Shown piece after piece: positions 37,101 through 44,639 of a DNA stretch of 64,000 nucleotides. A program made the position numbers and the translations under genes. The notes beneath the pieces are model-generated. The model ran no database searches and was not told the DNA's origin. It saw only the letters and a program-made list of their open reading frames with translations. This DNA comes from RGIG5327 sp045612485 (GTDB lineage Bacteria; Verrucomicrobiota; Lentisphaeria; Victivallales; UBA1829): positions 1 through 64,000 of the forward strand of contig JAZKZE010000121.1 in assembly GCA_045612485.1 (NCBI GenBank), written 5' to 3'. The number at the start of each line of letters is the position of its first letter. Within the stretch, counting starts at the first letter, position 1.

Positions 37101-37941
37101 GATATGCTTCACCGTTCGGGGTGTAAACGAGATCCACATTCTTGATCTTGGCTTCGGAAAGAGTCTTAACGATGTTCTCATCGAGAGTTGTAAGTTTATC
37201 TACAAGCATATCGCCATTTGCAGAATAAACAGGTTCGATGGTATGATATACCTTCACGTCCTCTGCTTTAAGCAGCTGGGCGGGAGTCATGGTCTTGATT
37301 TCATAGACTTCAGAGAGAATATCTCTGTCAGTTTCATAGCCGATGGCACGCAGGAATGTCGTAATAAGGAACTTTCTTCTGCGACGCTGACGGTCAAGAT
37401 AGATATAGATATGATCATTGATATCAAATTGTACTTCCAGCCAGTTTCCGCGGTCAGGAATAATACGGAAAGAATAAAGGAAACGGCCGCTGGAATGACG
37501 GGTCTTTTCAAAACAGATACCGGGTGAACGGTGGAGCTGACTGATGATCACACGTTCAGCACCATTAATGATAAAGGTACCGCGTTCGGTCATCATGGGG
37601 ATCTCGCCGAGCGAAACCCTCTGGGAAAATACCGCATCTTTTACTTTAAGTTTAAAATCAGCAGAAAGTGCTGCCTGATAGGAAAAACCATCCTTGATGC
37701 AGTCAACAATTTCTTTTTTTGGATATTCGATATTATATGAAACGAACTCCAGAACCATCTGTTTGTCGTAACTGGAGATGGGAAAAACATCATTAAAGAC
37801 TTCCTGAAGTCCCTGATTTACCCTTTTATCGGGATCGGTGCCGAGTTGGAGAAAAGATTTGTAAGAATCGATCTGAACCCCGATCAAGTCCGGAATTTCC
37901 AGCACTTCTCTCAATTTACCATAATTAACGCGTTCAGGCAT
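34105..37941 (-). CDS. rpoB: RNA polymerase subunit beta, Asn at rifampicin position 526
   Basis: 1278 residues starting MPERVNYG, with a GGGGTGG stretch just upstream; a GTG three codons earlier is possible. The rifampicin pocket reads SQFMDQTNPLSELTNKRRLSALG: all cluster I residues match E. coli except that His526 is Asn (residue 466 here, codon AAC at 36546-36544). The HSSHYGRICPIETPEGPN segment and the C-terminal GGKAQHGGQRFGEMEVWALEA-type anchor are intact. A structured gap separates it from rplL. Confidence 0.98.
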   Translation of the reverse strand: MPERVNYGKLREVLEIPDLIGVQIDSYKSFLQLGTDPDKRVNQGLQEVFNDVFPISSYDKQMVLEFVSYNIEYPKKEIVDCIKDGFSYQAALSADFKLKVKDAVFSQRVSLGEIPMMTERGTFIINGAERVIISQLHRSPGICFEKTRHSSGRFLYSFRIIPDRGNWLEVQFDINDHIYIYLDRQRRRRKFLITTFLRAIGYETDRDILSEVYEIKTMTPAQLLKAEDVKVYHTIEPVYSANGDMLVDKLTTLDENIVKTLSEAKIKNVDLVYTPNGEAYLVNCLAKDQNLTSDDALREIYKKMRPSDPPSTANAKLLLMRHFFDNKRYDLGTVGRFKINERLGFDKLKNPPTARILEASDLMKATKMLMELRNGNGHTDDIDHLGARRVRTVGELLQNHCRVGLFRTERLIREKLSLSNPDEAMNLNPEKIINPKAFIGVVRDFFARNQLSQFMDQTNPLSELTNKRRLSALGPGGLSRERAGFEVRDVHSSHYGRICPIETPEGPNIGLISSMSLYAKINQYGFLESPYRKVVDGVVTDEIIYMPADKEEKYVIAQANAPLTEDKKFVNPTVMARYYGEAAEYPRESVQFMDVSPKQLVSAAAALIPFLEHDDANRALMGSNMQRQGVPLLITESPYVGTGMEKKVAVDSRAVIVAADDGIVAEVDGSRIIITNDGKELAETADEHPQTYKLVKFLRTNAGTCINQRPIVRKGQVVKKGDPIADGAATDQGELALGKNVMVAFMPWCGYNFEDAIILSERLVKEDVYTSVHIDEFEITSRDTKLGPEEITKDIPNVSEDLLKNLGPDGVVRLGAEVKPGDILVGKITPKSETELAPEERLLRAIFGEKAADVKDSSLYVQSGKGGIVMDVRIEYAKNSEHPAMTNQQKKQQTRHIKDEYKEKRAQLLAELTEKLADELFQKKLPCPIYDGASAKENAILISSNRKVTRPSINKLAQQYDTFKMDDCPTKEAIMNIVKDFKPKFDKIEKDRDANIEALMNGGAEESGTIKKVKVYVASKRKIQVGDKMAGRHGNKGIVSRIVPVEDMPFLKDGTPVDIVLNPLGVPSRMNIGQVLETHLGWAAKMLGMKVATPVFDGVQESTIVEMMEKANAKEAERTGHNYKWGFRETPEGDKYDGKTDVYDGRTGNKFDQRVMVGQIYMLKLDHLVANKIHARAVGPYSLVTQQPLGGKAQHGGQRFGEMEVWALEAYGAAHTLQEMLTVKSDDVTGRSKIYESIVRGENVLEAGRPESFNVLMKEMQSLCLDVRTVKRADTENK

Positions 37942-37986
37942 TATTACCACCCCATTTGTCGTTGTGCGTAGCAGTCTAAATTAAAA

Positions 37987-38085
37987 CGCAGAGACTCTGC
38001 GAAATCCGCGGACAGCCCGAACCGCGAATTTTTTTACAAATAAAAACACAGGAAAGCGGGGGGCCTCCTCTGGGATGTCCCCCGC
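37987..38085 (-). promoter_or_regulatory. structured rplL-rpoB intergenic region (attenuator-like hairpins)
   Basis: The 184-base gap carries several hairpins in the mRNA. One is GCGGGGG with CCCCCGC (38056-38085), another is CGCAGAG-A-CTCTGCG (37987-38001), and a weaker CGCGG/CCGCG stem lies between. Neither main stem has a full U tract on the minus strand, so partial attenuation or RNase III-type processing between rplL and rpoB, as in E. coli, is the likely role. Confidence 0.55.
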
Positions 38086-38125
38086 AATTCCGACCGGATC
38101 AAAAAATCCGGAAAATGAAGTCCAA

Positions 38126-38530
38126 TTACTTGACTTCGACTTTGGCACCAGCGTCTTCAAGCTGTTTTTTGATCTTGTCAGCTTCTTCCTTGGACACACC
38201 TTCTTTGATGGCCTTGGGAGCAGAATCAACGAGATCTTTAGCATCTTTGAGTCCGAGACCGGTAATAGCACGGACTTCTTTGATCACGTTGACTTTGGCA
38301 GCGCCGGCGTCAGCGAGGATCACATTGAATTCAGTTTTTTCTTCAGCAGGAGCAGCGGCAGCAGCGGCAGCGGGAGCTGCAGCAACAGCAACAGGAGCTG
38401 CGGCACTGACACCGAGTCTGTCTTCAAGGGCTTTCACAAGTTTGGAAAGGTCGAGAACAGAGAGTTTCTCGATGTAGGAAATGAACTGTTCCATTTCCGC
38501 GGTAACTTCAACTTTGGCTTCTTCAGACAT
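38126..38530 (-). CDS. rplL: 50S ribosomal protein L7/L12
   Basis: 134 residues: an N-terminal dimerisation domain (ISYIEKLSVLDLSKLVKALE), an Ala-rich hinge (AAAAAPAEEK type), and the factor-binding C-terminal domain (KTEFNVILADAGAAKVNVIK, ITGLGLKDAKDLVD). Forms the mobile stalk recruiting EF-Tu and EF-G. The hinge is somewhat longer than in E. coli. It follows rplJ by 24 bases. Confidence 0.97.
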   Translation of the reverse strand: MSEEAKVEVTAEMEQFISYIEKLSVLDLSKLVKALEDRLGVSAAAPVAVAAAPAAAAAAAPAEEKTEFNVILADAGAAKVNVIKEVRAITGLGLKDAKDLVDSAPKAIKEGVSKEEADKIKKQLEDAGAKVEVK

Positions 38531-38554
38531 TATAGTCCTCCATATATTTTTTTA

Positions 38555-39103
38555 TTAATTGGGCTTTTCTTCAAGTTTGTTTTTGTAAGCATTCAGAACA
38601 TTAAGAATGCTTGCGGCCTTGGCATTGAGAACTCTCACGAGGCCTGTGGGTACCGCCACGAGAAGTCCGAGCAGCTGAGCACGGAGCTGATCTTTGGTGG
38701 GCAGACTGGCCATAGCCTTGACCTCTTCAGCGGAGAGCATACCGCCTTCAATGTAACCACCTTTAGCTGCAAGAACGTTTTTGGTATCCTTGGCAAATTC
38801 TTCAATGACTTTAGCGGTCTGACCGGGATCATCTGTTCCGAAGATCACTGCTGTGTCACCGGAAATCTTGGTCTGGGCGATCGCTGTAATTCCTTTGGCT
38901 TCTGCCACTTTAGCAAGCACACGGTTTTTAAGCACGTGGCATTTTGCGCCTGTGGCAACGATCTTGCCGCGGAAAGCAGCAAGTTCTTTAGCTTTCAGTC
39001 CTTTGTAGGATACGAAATAAATAAAATTCGCACCTTCAAAAAGTTCAGAGATTTCCTCGAACATCTGGACTTTTTCAGCTCTCATCACTTTAGCAGTACT
39101 CAT
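38555..39103 (-). CDS. rplJ: 50S ribosomal protein L10
   Basis: 182 residues. Stalk base protein: an N-terminal rRNA-binding domain (FEGANFIYFVSYKGLKAKEL, LKNRVLAKVAE) and a C-terminal helix (ASILNVLNAYKNKLEEKPN) that binds L7/L12 dimers. The start overlaps the rplA stop as ATGA. E. coli-type L10 leader control could not be recognised because the gene starts inside rplA. Confidence 0.95.
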   Translation of the reverse strand: MSTAKVMRAEKVQMFEEISELFEGANFIYFVSYKGLKAKELAAFRGKIVATGAKCHVLKNRVLAKVAEAKGITAIAQTKISGDTAVIFGTDDPGQTAKVIEEFAKDTKNVLAAKGGYIEGGMLSAEEVKAMASLPTKDQLRAQLLGLLVAVPTGLVRVLNAKAASILNVLNAYKNKLEEKPN

Positions 39104-39810
39104 TCTTTAGTCTCCTTATCCAAACCACGAAGATCGATACGGATCCCGGGAGTCATGGTTGCGGAAACTGTGCAAGACTGCATGTAGATACCTTTTGCAG
39201 AAGCAGGTTTCGCTTTGTTGAGAGCACGGATCACTGCAATACAGTTTGCTGCGAGAGCTTCGGGAGCGAAGGAAAGTTTACCGACAGGAACCTGCACACA
39301 GGCACCTTTGTCAGCACGGAATTCCACACGTCCGGCTTTAGCTTCTTTAACAGCATCAGCGATCTTTTCAGTCACAGTACCGGTTTTGGGGTTGGGCATC
39401 AAACCTTTGGGACCGAGCTGACGGCCCAGAGGACGTACCTTTGCCATAGCAGAAGGAGATGCAATAAGAACATCAAAATCAACCCAGCCGCCTTTGATCC
39501 TTTCGATCATATCTTCGAAGCCCACAAAGTCTGCACCGGCAGCTGTAGCTTCATTACGATGGGAATCATTGTCAGAGATGACTGTGACAACAACTTTCTT
39601 CCCTGTTCCGCTGGGCAGGGGTACTGCACCGCGAACGGTCTGGTCTGTCTGTTTGGGATCTACACCGAGCTTGAAAGAAAGTTCGACAGTCTGATCGAAC
39701 TTGGGCTGGGGCATTTCCTTCAGAACGTTGAGCGCATCAATGAGCTGGTACGCACTGTTCTGCGTAATCTTCTCACTCTGTGCCTTGTAAAGTTTACTGC
39801 GTTTAGGCAT
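39100..39810 (-). CDS. rplA: 50S ribosomal protein L1
   Basis: 236 residues from ATG at 39810, giving MPKRSKLYK. The longer upstream reading lies inside rplK and lacks a site. The start overlaps the rplK stop by eight bases, indicating translational coupling as in other L11 operons. Family segments include VELSFKLGVDPKQTDQTVRG, RQLGPKGLMPNPKTGTV and the C-terminal GIYMQSCTVSATMTPGI. L1 sits on the L1 stalk and typically represses its own operon. Confidence 0.97.
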   Translation of the reverse strand: MPKRSKLYKAQSEKITQNSAYQLIDALNVLKEMPQPKFDQTVELSFKLGVDPKQTDQTVRGAVPLPSGTGKKVVVTVISDNDSHRNEATAAGADFVGFEDMIERIKGGWVDFDVLIASPSAMAKVRPLGRQLGPKGLMPNPKTGTVTEKIADAVKEAKAGRVEFRADKGACVQVPVGKLSFAPEALAANCIAVIRALNKAKPASAKGIYMQSCTVSATMTPGIRIDLRGLDKETKE

Positions 39811-40231
39811 CGACCACCTCGATTCCCATGCTGCGGGCAGTGCCGGCGATAATTCTGTACGCCGCTTCCTCGCTGCCGGCATTCAGATCGTTTTTCTTCG
39901 TCTCCACGATCTGAAGAATCTGTGCTTTCGTAATCTTTCCAACAATTTCCCGTCCGGGATTGTGGGAAGCGGAAGCTACCCCTGCAGCCTTCTTGATAAG
40001 AACGGCAGCGGGAGGACTCTTCAGGATGAAGGTGAATGAACGATCCTGGTAAACAGTGATCACGACGGGAATGACAAGACCCGCCTGAGCCTGTGTTGCG
40101 GCATTGAACTTTTTGCAGAAGTCCATGATATTAACCCCAGCCGAACCGAGAGCCGGACCGACGGGAGGTGCAGGATTAGCTGCACCTGCGGGAATCTGCA
40201 AACGAATCTCCGCTGTTACCTTTTTCGCCAT
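39803..40231 (-). CDS. rplK: 50S ribosomal protein L11
   Basis: 142 residues. Binds the GTPase-associated 23S region with L10. The proline-rich N-terminus (QIPAGAANPAPPVGPALG), FCKKFNAATQ, and KSPPAAVLIKKAAG are intact. The C-terminal RNA-binding part ends GTARSMGIEVVDA. It is preceded by a 100-base gap after nusG that could hold the L1 regulatory site; I see no stem there convincing enough to list. Confidence 0.97.
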   Translation of the reverse strand: MAKKVTAEIRLQIPAGAANPAPPVGPALGSAGVNIMDFCKKFNAATQAQAGLVIPVVITVYQDRSFTFILKSPPAAVLIKKAAGVASASHNPGREIVGKITKAQILQIVETKKNDLNAGSEEAAYRIIAGTARSMGIEVVDA

Positions 40232-40331
40232 TTGTTCCTCCGTATTCGCGCTCCGGTTCGGACTGGCAGGGCTCCTCCCGTGACCGCGATGCGTTTACTG
40301 TATAAAACGAGTTAATCAGAACCGGGGAAGA

Positions 40332-40904
40332 TCACTCTTCATCCCGTTCGACCTGCCAAAACTCAACCTCAATAGGAGTAGAACGGCCGAAAATGGATAC
40401 GGTAAGTTTCAATTTACCATGTTCCGCATCCACTCCACCGACAGCTGCGGTGAAATTCTCGAAGGGGCCGTCTTTGATTCTTACTCTGTCACCGATCTGA
40501 TAGGTGACAGCCGGACGGGCTGTTGCCTCATCCTCTTCCGGTACATTGATCCATGTTCCGATCTCTTCATCAGACATAGGCATGGGATGATCGCCGCCGC
40601 AGCTGAATGTAATCACTCCGCGGACTCCATGGATAAATGTCCATACAGTTTCATTACGATCACCGTTTTCTTTGTAAAGTTCCATGCGGCAGAAAACATA
40701 ACCGGGAAAAAGTTTCCGTCTTGTTTCCTTTTTAACACCATTCTTCACTTCAATAAGTTTTTCAGTGGGAATGAGTATCTCATACACAGGAATGGAAGGA
40801 TCATCCAGTTTGATCTGGCCTTCTATATTTTCCCTTACACGGTTTTCCTGTCCGGAAAGCGTGTGCAGAACGAACCACTGTCCTTTACCTGTATTATCCA
40901 TCAT
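40332..40904 (-). CDS. nusG: transcription termination/antitermination factor NusG
   Basis: 190 residues. The NGN domain begins WFVLHTLSGQENRV and contains RRKLFPGYVFCRM; the KOW domain at the C-terminus is YQIGDRVRIKDGPFENF. It pauses or promotes RNA polymerase elongation and couples it to Rho or S10. Standard position after secE, before the L11 operon. No insertion domain is present. Confidence 0.96.
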   Translation of the reverse strand: MMDNTGKGQWFVLHTLSGQENRVRENIEGQIKLDDPSIPVYEILIPTEKLIEVKNGVKKETRRKLFPGYVFCRMELYKENGDRNETVWTFIHGVRGVITFSCGGDHPMPMSDEEIGTWINVPEEDEATARPAVTYQIGDRVRIKDGPFENFTAAVGGVDAEHGKLKLTVSIFGRSTPIEVEFWQVERDEE

Positions 40905-40983
40905 CTGTCAAGCTCCTGAAATTCTCTCTGAATAGTGTTTATTGGGATCTTCTCCAACCGGCAAATGTGACAATTTCTGTTAA

Positions 40984-41211
40984 TCAGAACGTTGTCAGAT
41001 ACTTCACGACTTTGAAGAGAATCTGATCAACCACTGTAATAAAGGCAGTACTGACCGCAAGGGCAATAATCACCAGTACAGTGGATTCAAAAAGCTGATC
41101 GCGTGTAGGCCAGGAACTTTTCCGCATCTCATCCATTGTGTTGCTGAAAAATGATCTGATAGAATCAATTACAGCTCCGGCAATTTCAGATATTGTTTTC
41201 TTTTTGTCCAT
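40984..41211 (-). CDS. secE: preprotein translocase subunit SecE
   Basis: 75 residues. The short, single-helix form: an amphipathic segment with MRKSSWPTRDQL, the hallmark of SecE, then one membrane helix VLVIIALAVSTAFITVVDQI. It clamps SecY in the translocon. AAGGAAG precedes the ATG by ~7 bases. It is located between tRNA-Trp and nusG as in most bacteria. Confidence 0.95.
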   Translation of the reverse strand: MDKKKTISEIAGAVIDSIRSFFSNTMDEMRKSSWPTRDQLFESTVLVIIALAVSTAFITVVDQILFKVVKYLTTF

Positions 41212-41264
41212 ACCCGCTTCCTTTTCTTAAAATTCTTTTCAAGCGATAATTTGTATAAAAAAAA

Positions 41265-41340
<76 letters not shown>

Positions 41341-41345
41341 ATGAT

Positions 41346-41372
41346 AAAAACCCCGGGCTCATTTGAACCCGG
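41346..41372 (-). terminator. terminator between rpmG and tRNA-Trp
   Basis: On the minus strand an 8-pair stem CCGGGTTC/GAGCCCGG (one G-U pair) with a 4-base loop is followed by GGTTTTT. It lies just ahead of the tRNA-Trp 5' end, so it may limit read-through from tuf-rpmG into tRNA-Trp-secE. Confidence 0.75.
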
Positions 41373-41390
41373 AATTCTGATAAGAAAACC

Positions 41391-41540
41391 TTACTTGGTT
41401 TCCTTATGAACTGTGCGTTTCCGGTCAAACTTACAGAACTTTTTGATTTCAAGACGACCGGGAGTATTCTTTTTCTCCTTAGTCGTAGTATAGTTTCTGC
41501 GTTTGCACTCGGTGCATTCAAGTGTAATAATTTCGCGCAT
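41391..41540 (-). CDS. rpmG: 50S ribosomal protein L33, one zinc cysteine missing
   Basis: 49 residues; the frame starts MREIITLECTECKRRNY and ends RTVHKETK with TAA, which are the ends of L33. The first zinc-ribbon pair is CTEC; the second knuckle reads FCKFD, so only three of the four cysteines of the zinc (C+) form remain. Context tuf-rpmG-tRNA-Trp-secE is standard. The ribosome site is a modest GGAG upstream of the ATG. Confidence 0.93.
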   Translation of the reverse strand: MREIITLECTECKRRNYTTTKEKKNTPGRLEIKKFCKFDRKRTVHKETK

Positions 41541-41570
41541 TTTGATTCTCCAGGAATCTCATAAGACAAG

Positions 41571-41589
41571 GCGCACTTTATCAGTGCGC
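41571..41589 (-). other. hairpin between tuf and rpmG
   Basis: GCGCACT (41571-41577) pairs perfectly with AGTGCGC (41583-41589), with a 5-base loop. It is a compact stem without a U tract in the tuf-rpmG gap, possibly an RNA-processing or stabilising element. Confidence 0.5.
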
Positions 41590-41614
41590 ACTCGTCAAAA
41601 CCATGAAATCCCGA

Positions 41615-42820
41615 TTATTCGATGATTTCAGTTACGCGTCCGGAAGCAACGGTACGGCCGCCTTCACGGATAGCGAAACGCTGGGTCTTTTCCATAGCGA
41701 TGGGGGCGATGAGTTCCACATTGATGGTCACTCTGTCACCAGGCATTACCATGGGAACATCATCGGGAAGCTGGATGATACCAGTCACGTCAGTTGTTCT
41801 GAAGTAGAACTGAGGTCTGTAGTTGGAGACGAACTGTTTGTGACGTCCACCTTCTTCTTTGGTCAGAACGTAGAGTTCAGCAGTGAACTTCTTGTGAGGA
41901 GTGATAGAACCGGGTTTGGCAAGAACCTGACCACGTTCCACTTCTTCTTTCTTGGTACCGCGGAGGAGGCAACCGATATTGTCACCAGCTTCACCTCTGT
42001 CGAGTTCCTTGTGGAACATTTCAACACCGGTAATGGTGGTTTTGGTGGTGTCTCTGAGACCGACGATTTCAACTTCATCACCTTTAACAACAACACCGCG
42101 TTCCACACGACCGGTAACCACTGTACCACGACCTTCGATAGAGAAGATATCTTCGATAGGCATAAGGAAGGGTTTGTCGGTTTCGCGTTCGGGTTCGGGT
42201 ACCCAGCTGTCACAGGCGTCCATCAGATTCTGAATGCATTCACAGGCAGGATCGTTGGGATCAGTAGCCTGGAGAGCAGGATATGCAGCACCTCTCACAA
42301 TGGGGGTATCAGCATCAAAGTCATATTTTTCCAGAAGTTCGCGAATTTCCATTTCAACGAGTTCGAGAAGTTCGGGATCGTCAACGAGGTCAACCTTGTT
42401 AAGGAACACGATCAAACGGGGAACACCGACCTGTTTTGCAAGGAGGATGTGTTCACGGGTCTGGGGCATGGGGCCATCAACAGCACTTACTACGAGGATG
42501 GCACCGTCCATCTGAGCAGCACCGGTAATCATGTTTTTGATATAGTCAGCATGGCCGGGGCAGTCAACGTGTGCATAGTGACGGTTGGCGGTCTGATATT
42601 CCACGTGGGATGTAGCAATGGTCAGAATCTTGGTGGAGTCACGACGACCCTGAGATTCAGATGCTTTAGCAACCTGGTCATAGGGAATGTAATCCGCAAG
42701 ACCTTTGAGGTTCTGCACATGGGTAATAGCAGCAGTGAGGGTGGTTTTGCCGTGGTCAACGTGTCCGATGGTACCAACGTTCACGTGAGGCTTCTCTCTT
42801 ACAAATTTTTCTTTGGCCAT
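41615..42820 (-). CDS. tuf: elongation factor Tu
   Basis: 401 residues. G1 is GHVDHGKTT, switch II DCPGHADYIKNM and G4 NKVD. Domains II and III complete the protein (FRTTDVTGIIQLP, GDRVTINVELIAPIAM). A few residues longer than E. coli EF-Tu, the extra length falling in the SWVPEPERETDKPF region before domain II. Preceded by an excellent AAAGGAGG site. No second tuf is present between fusA and rpsJ. Confidence 0.98.
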   Translation of the reverse strand: MAKEKFVREKPHVNVGTIGHVDHGKTTLTAAITHVQNLKGLADYIPYDQVAKASESQGRRDSTKILTIATSHVEYQTANRHYAHVDCPGHADYIKNMITGAAQMDGAILVVSAVDGPMPQTREHILLAKQVGVPRLIVFLNKVDLVDDPELLELVEMEIRELLEKYDFDADTPIVRGAAYPALQATDPNDPACECIQNLMDACDSWVPEPERETDKPFLMPIEDIFSIEGRGTVVTGRVERGVVVKGDEVEIVGLRDTTKTTITGVEMFHKELDRGEAGDNIGCLLRGTKKEEVERGQVLAKPGSITPHKKFTAELYVLTKEEGGRHKQFVSNYRPQFYFRTTDVTGIIQLPDDVPMVMPGDRVTINVELIAPIAMEKTQRFAIREGGRTVASGRVTEIIE

Positions 42821-42931
42821 TTCGGTCCTCCTTTTTGTGACAGTCGAATTAAACCGTCCAACATTTTTTTTGTTTGAAAAAAGTATGTTATATTCAAGTT
42901 GTTTGTTATTCCGCCGGATCGAAAAAGAAAC

Positions 42932-43007
42932 TGGAGCCTACGACCGGAGTTGAACCGGTGACCTCATCCTTACCAAGGATGTGCTCTACCAACTGAGCTA
43001 CGTAGGC
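42932..43007 (-). tRNA. tRNA-Thr (GGT anticodon)
   Basis: 76 nt with encoded 3' CCA. Acceptor GCCTACG/CGTAGGC is perfect, the D-arm is TAGCTCAGTTGGTAGAGC, the anticodon stem CATCC/GGATG encloses TTGGTAA, and the T-loop region is GGTTCAACTCC. The anticodon GGT reads ACC and ACT. It lies 111 bases before tuf and is probably co-transcribed with it. Confidence 0.96.
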
Positions 43008-43046
43008 ATATACCATATCGTACCTGTTCGATGACAGCAGAACACT

Positions 43047-43074
43047 AATATACACCGGTTTTTCTCTTTTTCAA
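43047..43074 (-). promoter_or_regulatory. promoter of tRNA-Thr-tuf
   Basis: On the minus strand: TTGAAA (43074-43069), 16-bp spacer, TATATT (43052-43047), about 40 bases before the tRNA 5' end. It would drive tRNA-Thr, tuf and rpmG. Confidence 0.68.
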
Positions 43075-43179
43075 GCGGTTTTGCGAAAAAATATTGATTA
43101 TTTCACATCCTTGCGTTTTTTATCCGCAAGTACCATTTTCTACAACCGGAGAATTCTATTCTACTTGTCATAAAAAAAA

Positions 43180-43263
43180 TGGTGCTCGAGGGGAGACTCG
43201 AACTCCCACGGATCGCTCCACTAGCACCTCAAGCTAGCGCGTCTGCCATTCCGCCACTCGAGC
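43180..43263 (-). tRNA. tRNA-Leu (GAG anticodon)
   Basis: 84 nt, a class II tRNA with long variable arm and encoded 3' CCA. Acceptor GCTCGAG/CTCGAGC is perfect, followed by the leucine-typical TGGCGGAAT start of the D-arm. The anticodon stem CTAGC/GCTAG encloses TTGAGGT, so the anticodon is GAG, reading CTC and CTT. The T-loop is GTTCGAGTC. Confidence 0.95.
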
Positions 43264-43299
43264 ACATTGCTCAGACAGTTTTTCCTGTCAATGCTAACT

Positions 43300-43327
43300 A
43301 CTTTACACCATTTTTTTCATTTGTCAA
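43300..43327 (-). promoter_or_regulatory. possible promoter of tRNA-Leu
   Basis: On the minus strand: TTGACA (43327-43322), a 16-bp spacer, TAAAGT (43305-43300), about 37 bases before the tRNA. The -35 is perfect and the -10 is weak. The flanking 43264-43395 is otherwise low-complexity AT-rich DNA. Confidence 0.5.
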
Positions 43328-43395
43328 GCCAAAAAGTAAAAAAAATCGCATTTTTCTTCATTTTTTCCATTTTTTTCTGTTTTTGCGGTCATTTT

Positions 43396-44614
43396 TCAGC
43401 CTTTTTTCACTCTGATCGTTGCTGCGAACAGCGAATTGCATACTGCCATGACCGCAGCAAACACAAACAATACCTCTACTCCCAACTTCTGCCACACCCA
43501 GCCACCAAGCGGAGCAGACAATATTGCTATAAAATGGTTGATGGAGATCCCGGTAGACAATGTTGAGGTAAGTTCATCCCGGTTTGACGCAAGCGTACGC
43601 ACATATATATTGGTAGCAAGAGCTGTTGTACTCAATATCGTGTCAAGCAGAAAGTTTATACACAATACTGCGGTAACTGCACATACAGGAAACAACTTCC
43701 CGGCATATCCGTACATCAGACATACGCCGCTTAATATTACCGTATCCCAGATCATTACATTACGGTACCCCCAGCGGTCCGTGATCTTTCCTACAGCAGG
43801 TCCTGCAAATATGTTTACAAAAGCACACACGCCCATAAGCATCGCCATTTGTGCTGTGGTAAAATCATATTCCTTTATAAGCACATACGGGGCAAAGGTG
43901 ATGAAGATCTGTTTCCGCGCCCCGTAAAAGAGTTCCAGAGCATAAAACTTTGAAAACTTCCGGTCAAGAAAAAGTCTGGGACGTTTTGAGGGTTCATTGG
44001 GTGCATTTTTTGAAAATGTACTGACAATACTTATCAGCATCAGCAGAGCTATAAAGATCCATAGTACATGAAACAGTGTTTTTTTCAGACTGGGCAAGCA
44101 GTTTCACCCCCACAAAAAACAGCGCGGCAACAATGAGACTGCCCGCCACACTTCCGAAATTCATCATTCCTGTAAGAAATCCCAGGGACTGCCCTGCATG
44201 CTCCGCCTTTGCCACCTGCATGGCAATAGAGGATCTTACCGGCATAACAAGATGTTCCCCCATACTCCAGATCATAATAAATGCTGTAACAAAGATCTTA
44301 TCCGCAGGCACAAGCAGAAGTGCCGCACCCGCCATGGATATAAGTATCCCGATCCGCATGATCTTCCAATCGCTCACTTTATACAGCAGTGCAAGCACAA
44401 AAACCAGCAGAAGTCCGGGCAGTTCCCTGAAAAATTCAAGCCAGCCGCGTTCCACGCTGTCCATCCGGTAAACATCTGCAAGAAAATTATTCATTGCCGC
44501 AGAAAAACACCCTACAGCGATCCCCCATACAAAAATACTCAGAAAAAACGCTCCTGCGCCGGAATCTTTTTTGAATATTCCCCTGATTTTTTCCACACTT
44601 TCAGACACGATCAT
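43396..44614 (-). pseudogene. MFS transporter, frameshifted in an A7 tract
   Basis: Two overlapping frames together make one 12-helix major facilitator protein. The N-terminal part (from MIVSESVEK, preceded by GAGGAG) has about six hydrophobic helices up to FFVGVKLLAQSE. The C-terminal part resumes as TLFHVLWIFIALL and continues through the remaining helices, with the MFS-like DRWGYRN loop, to the stop. The join is at a run of seven A residues (seven T at 44079-44085 on the plus strand); removing one A gives one continuous 405-codon frame of 1218 bases. It could be a recent mutation, phase variation or a base-calling error. The substrate is unknown. Last gene after a TIM-barrel isomerase. Confidence 0.85.
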
Positions 44615-44639
44615 ATTTTCTCCTCTTTCTGTGATCTTT

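Noticed and set aside
34090..37527. A 1145-codon plus-strand open frame opposite rpoB
   Set aside because: Same reason: no ribosome site, no domain, and complete overlap with an undisputed essential gene.
40232..40331. An L1-binding leader before rplK
   Set aside because: The gap is GC-rich, but no stem matching the L1 site in 23S rRNA could be drawn with confidence.
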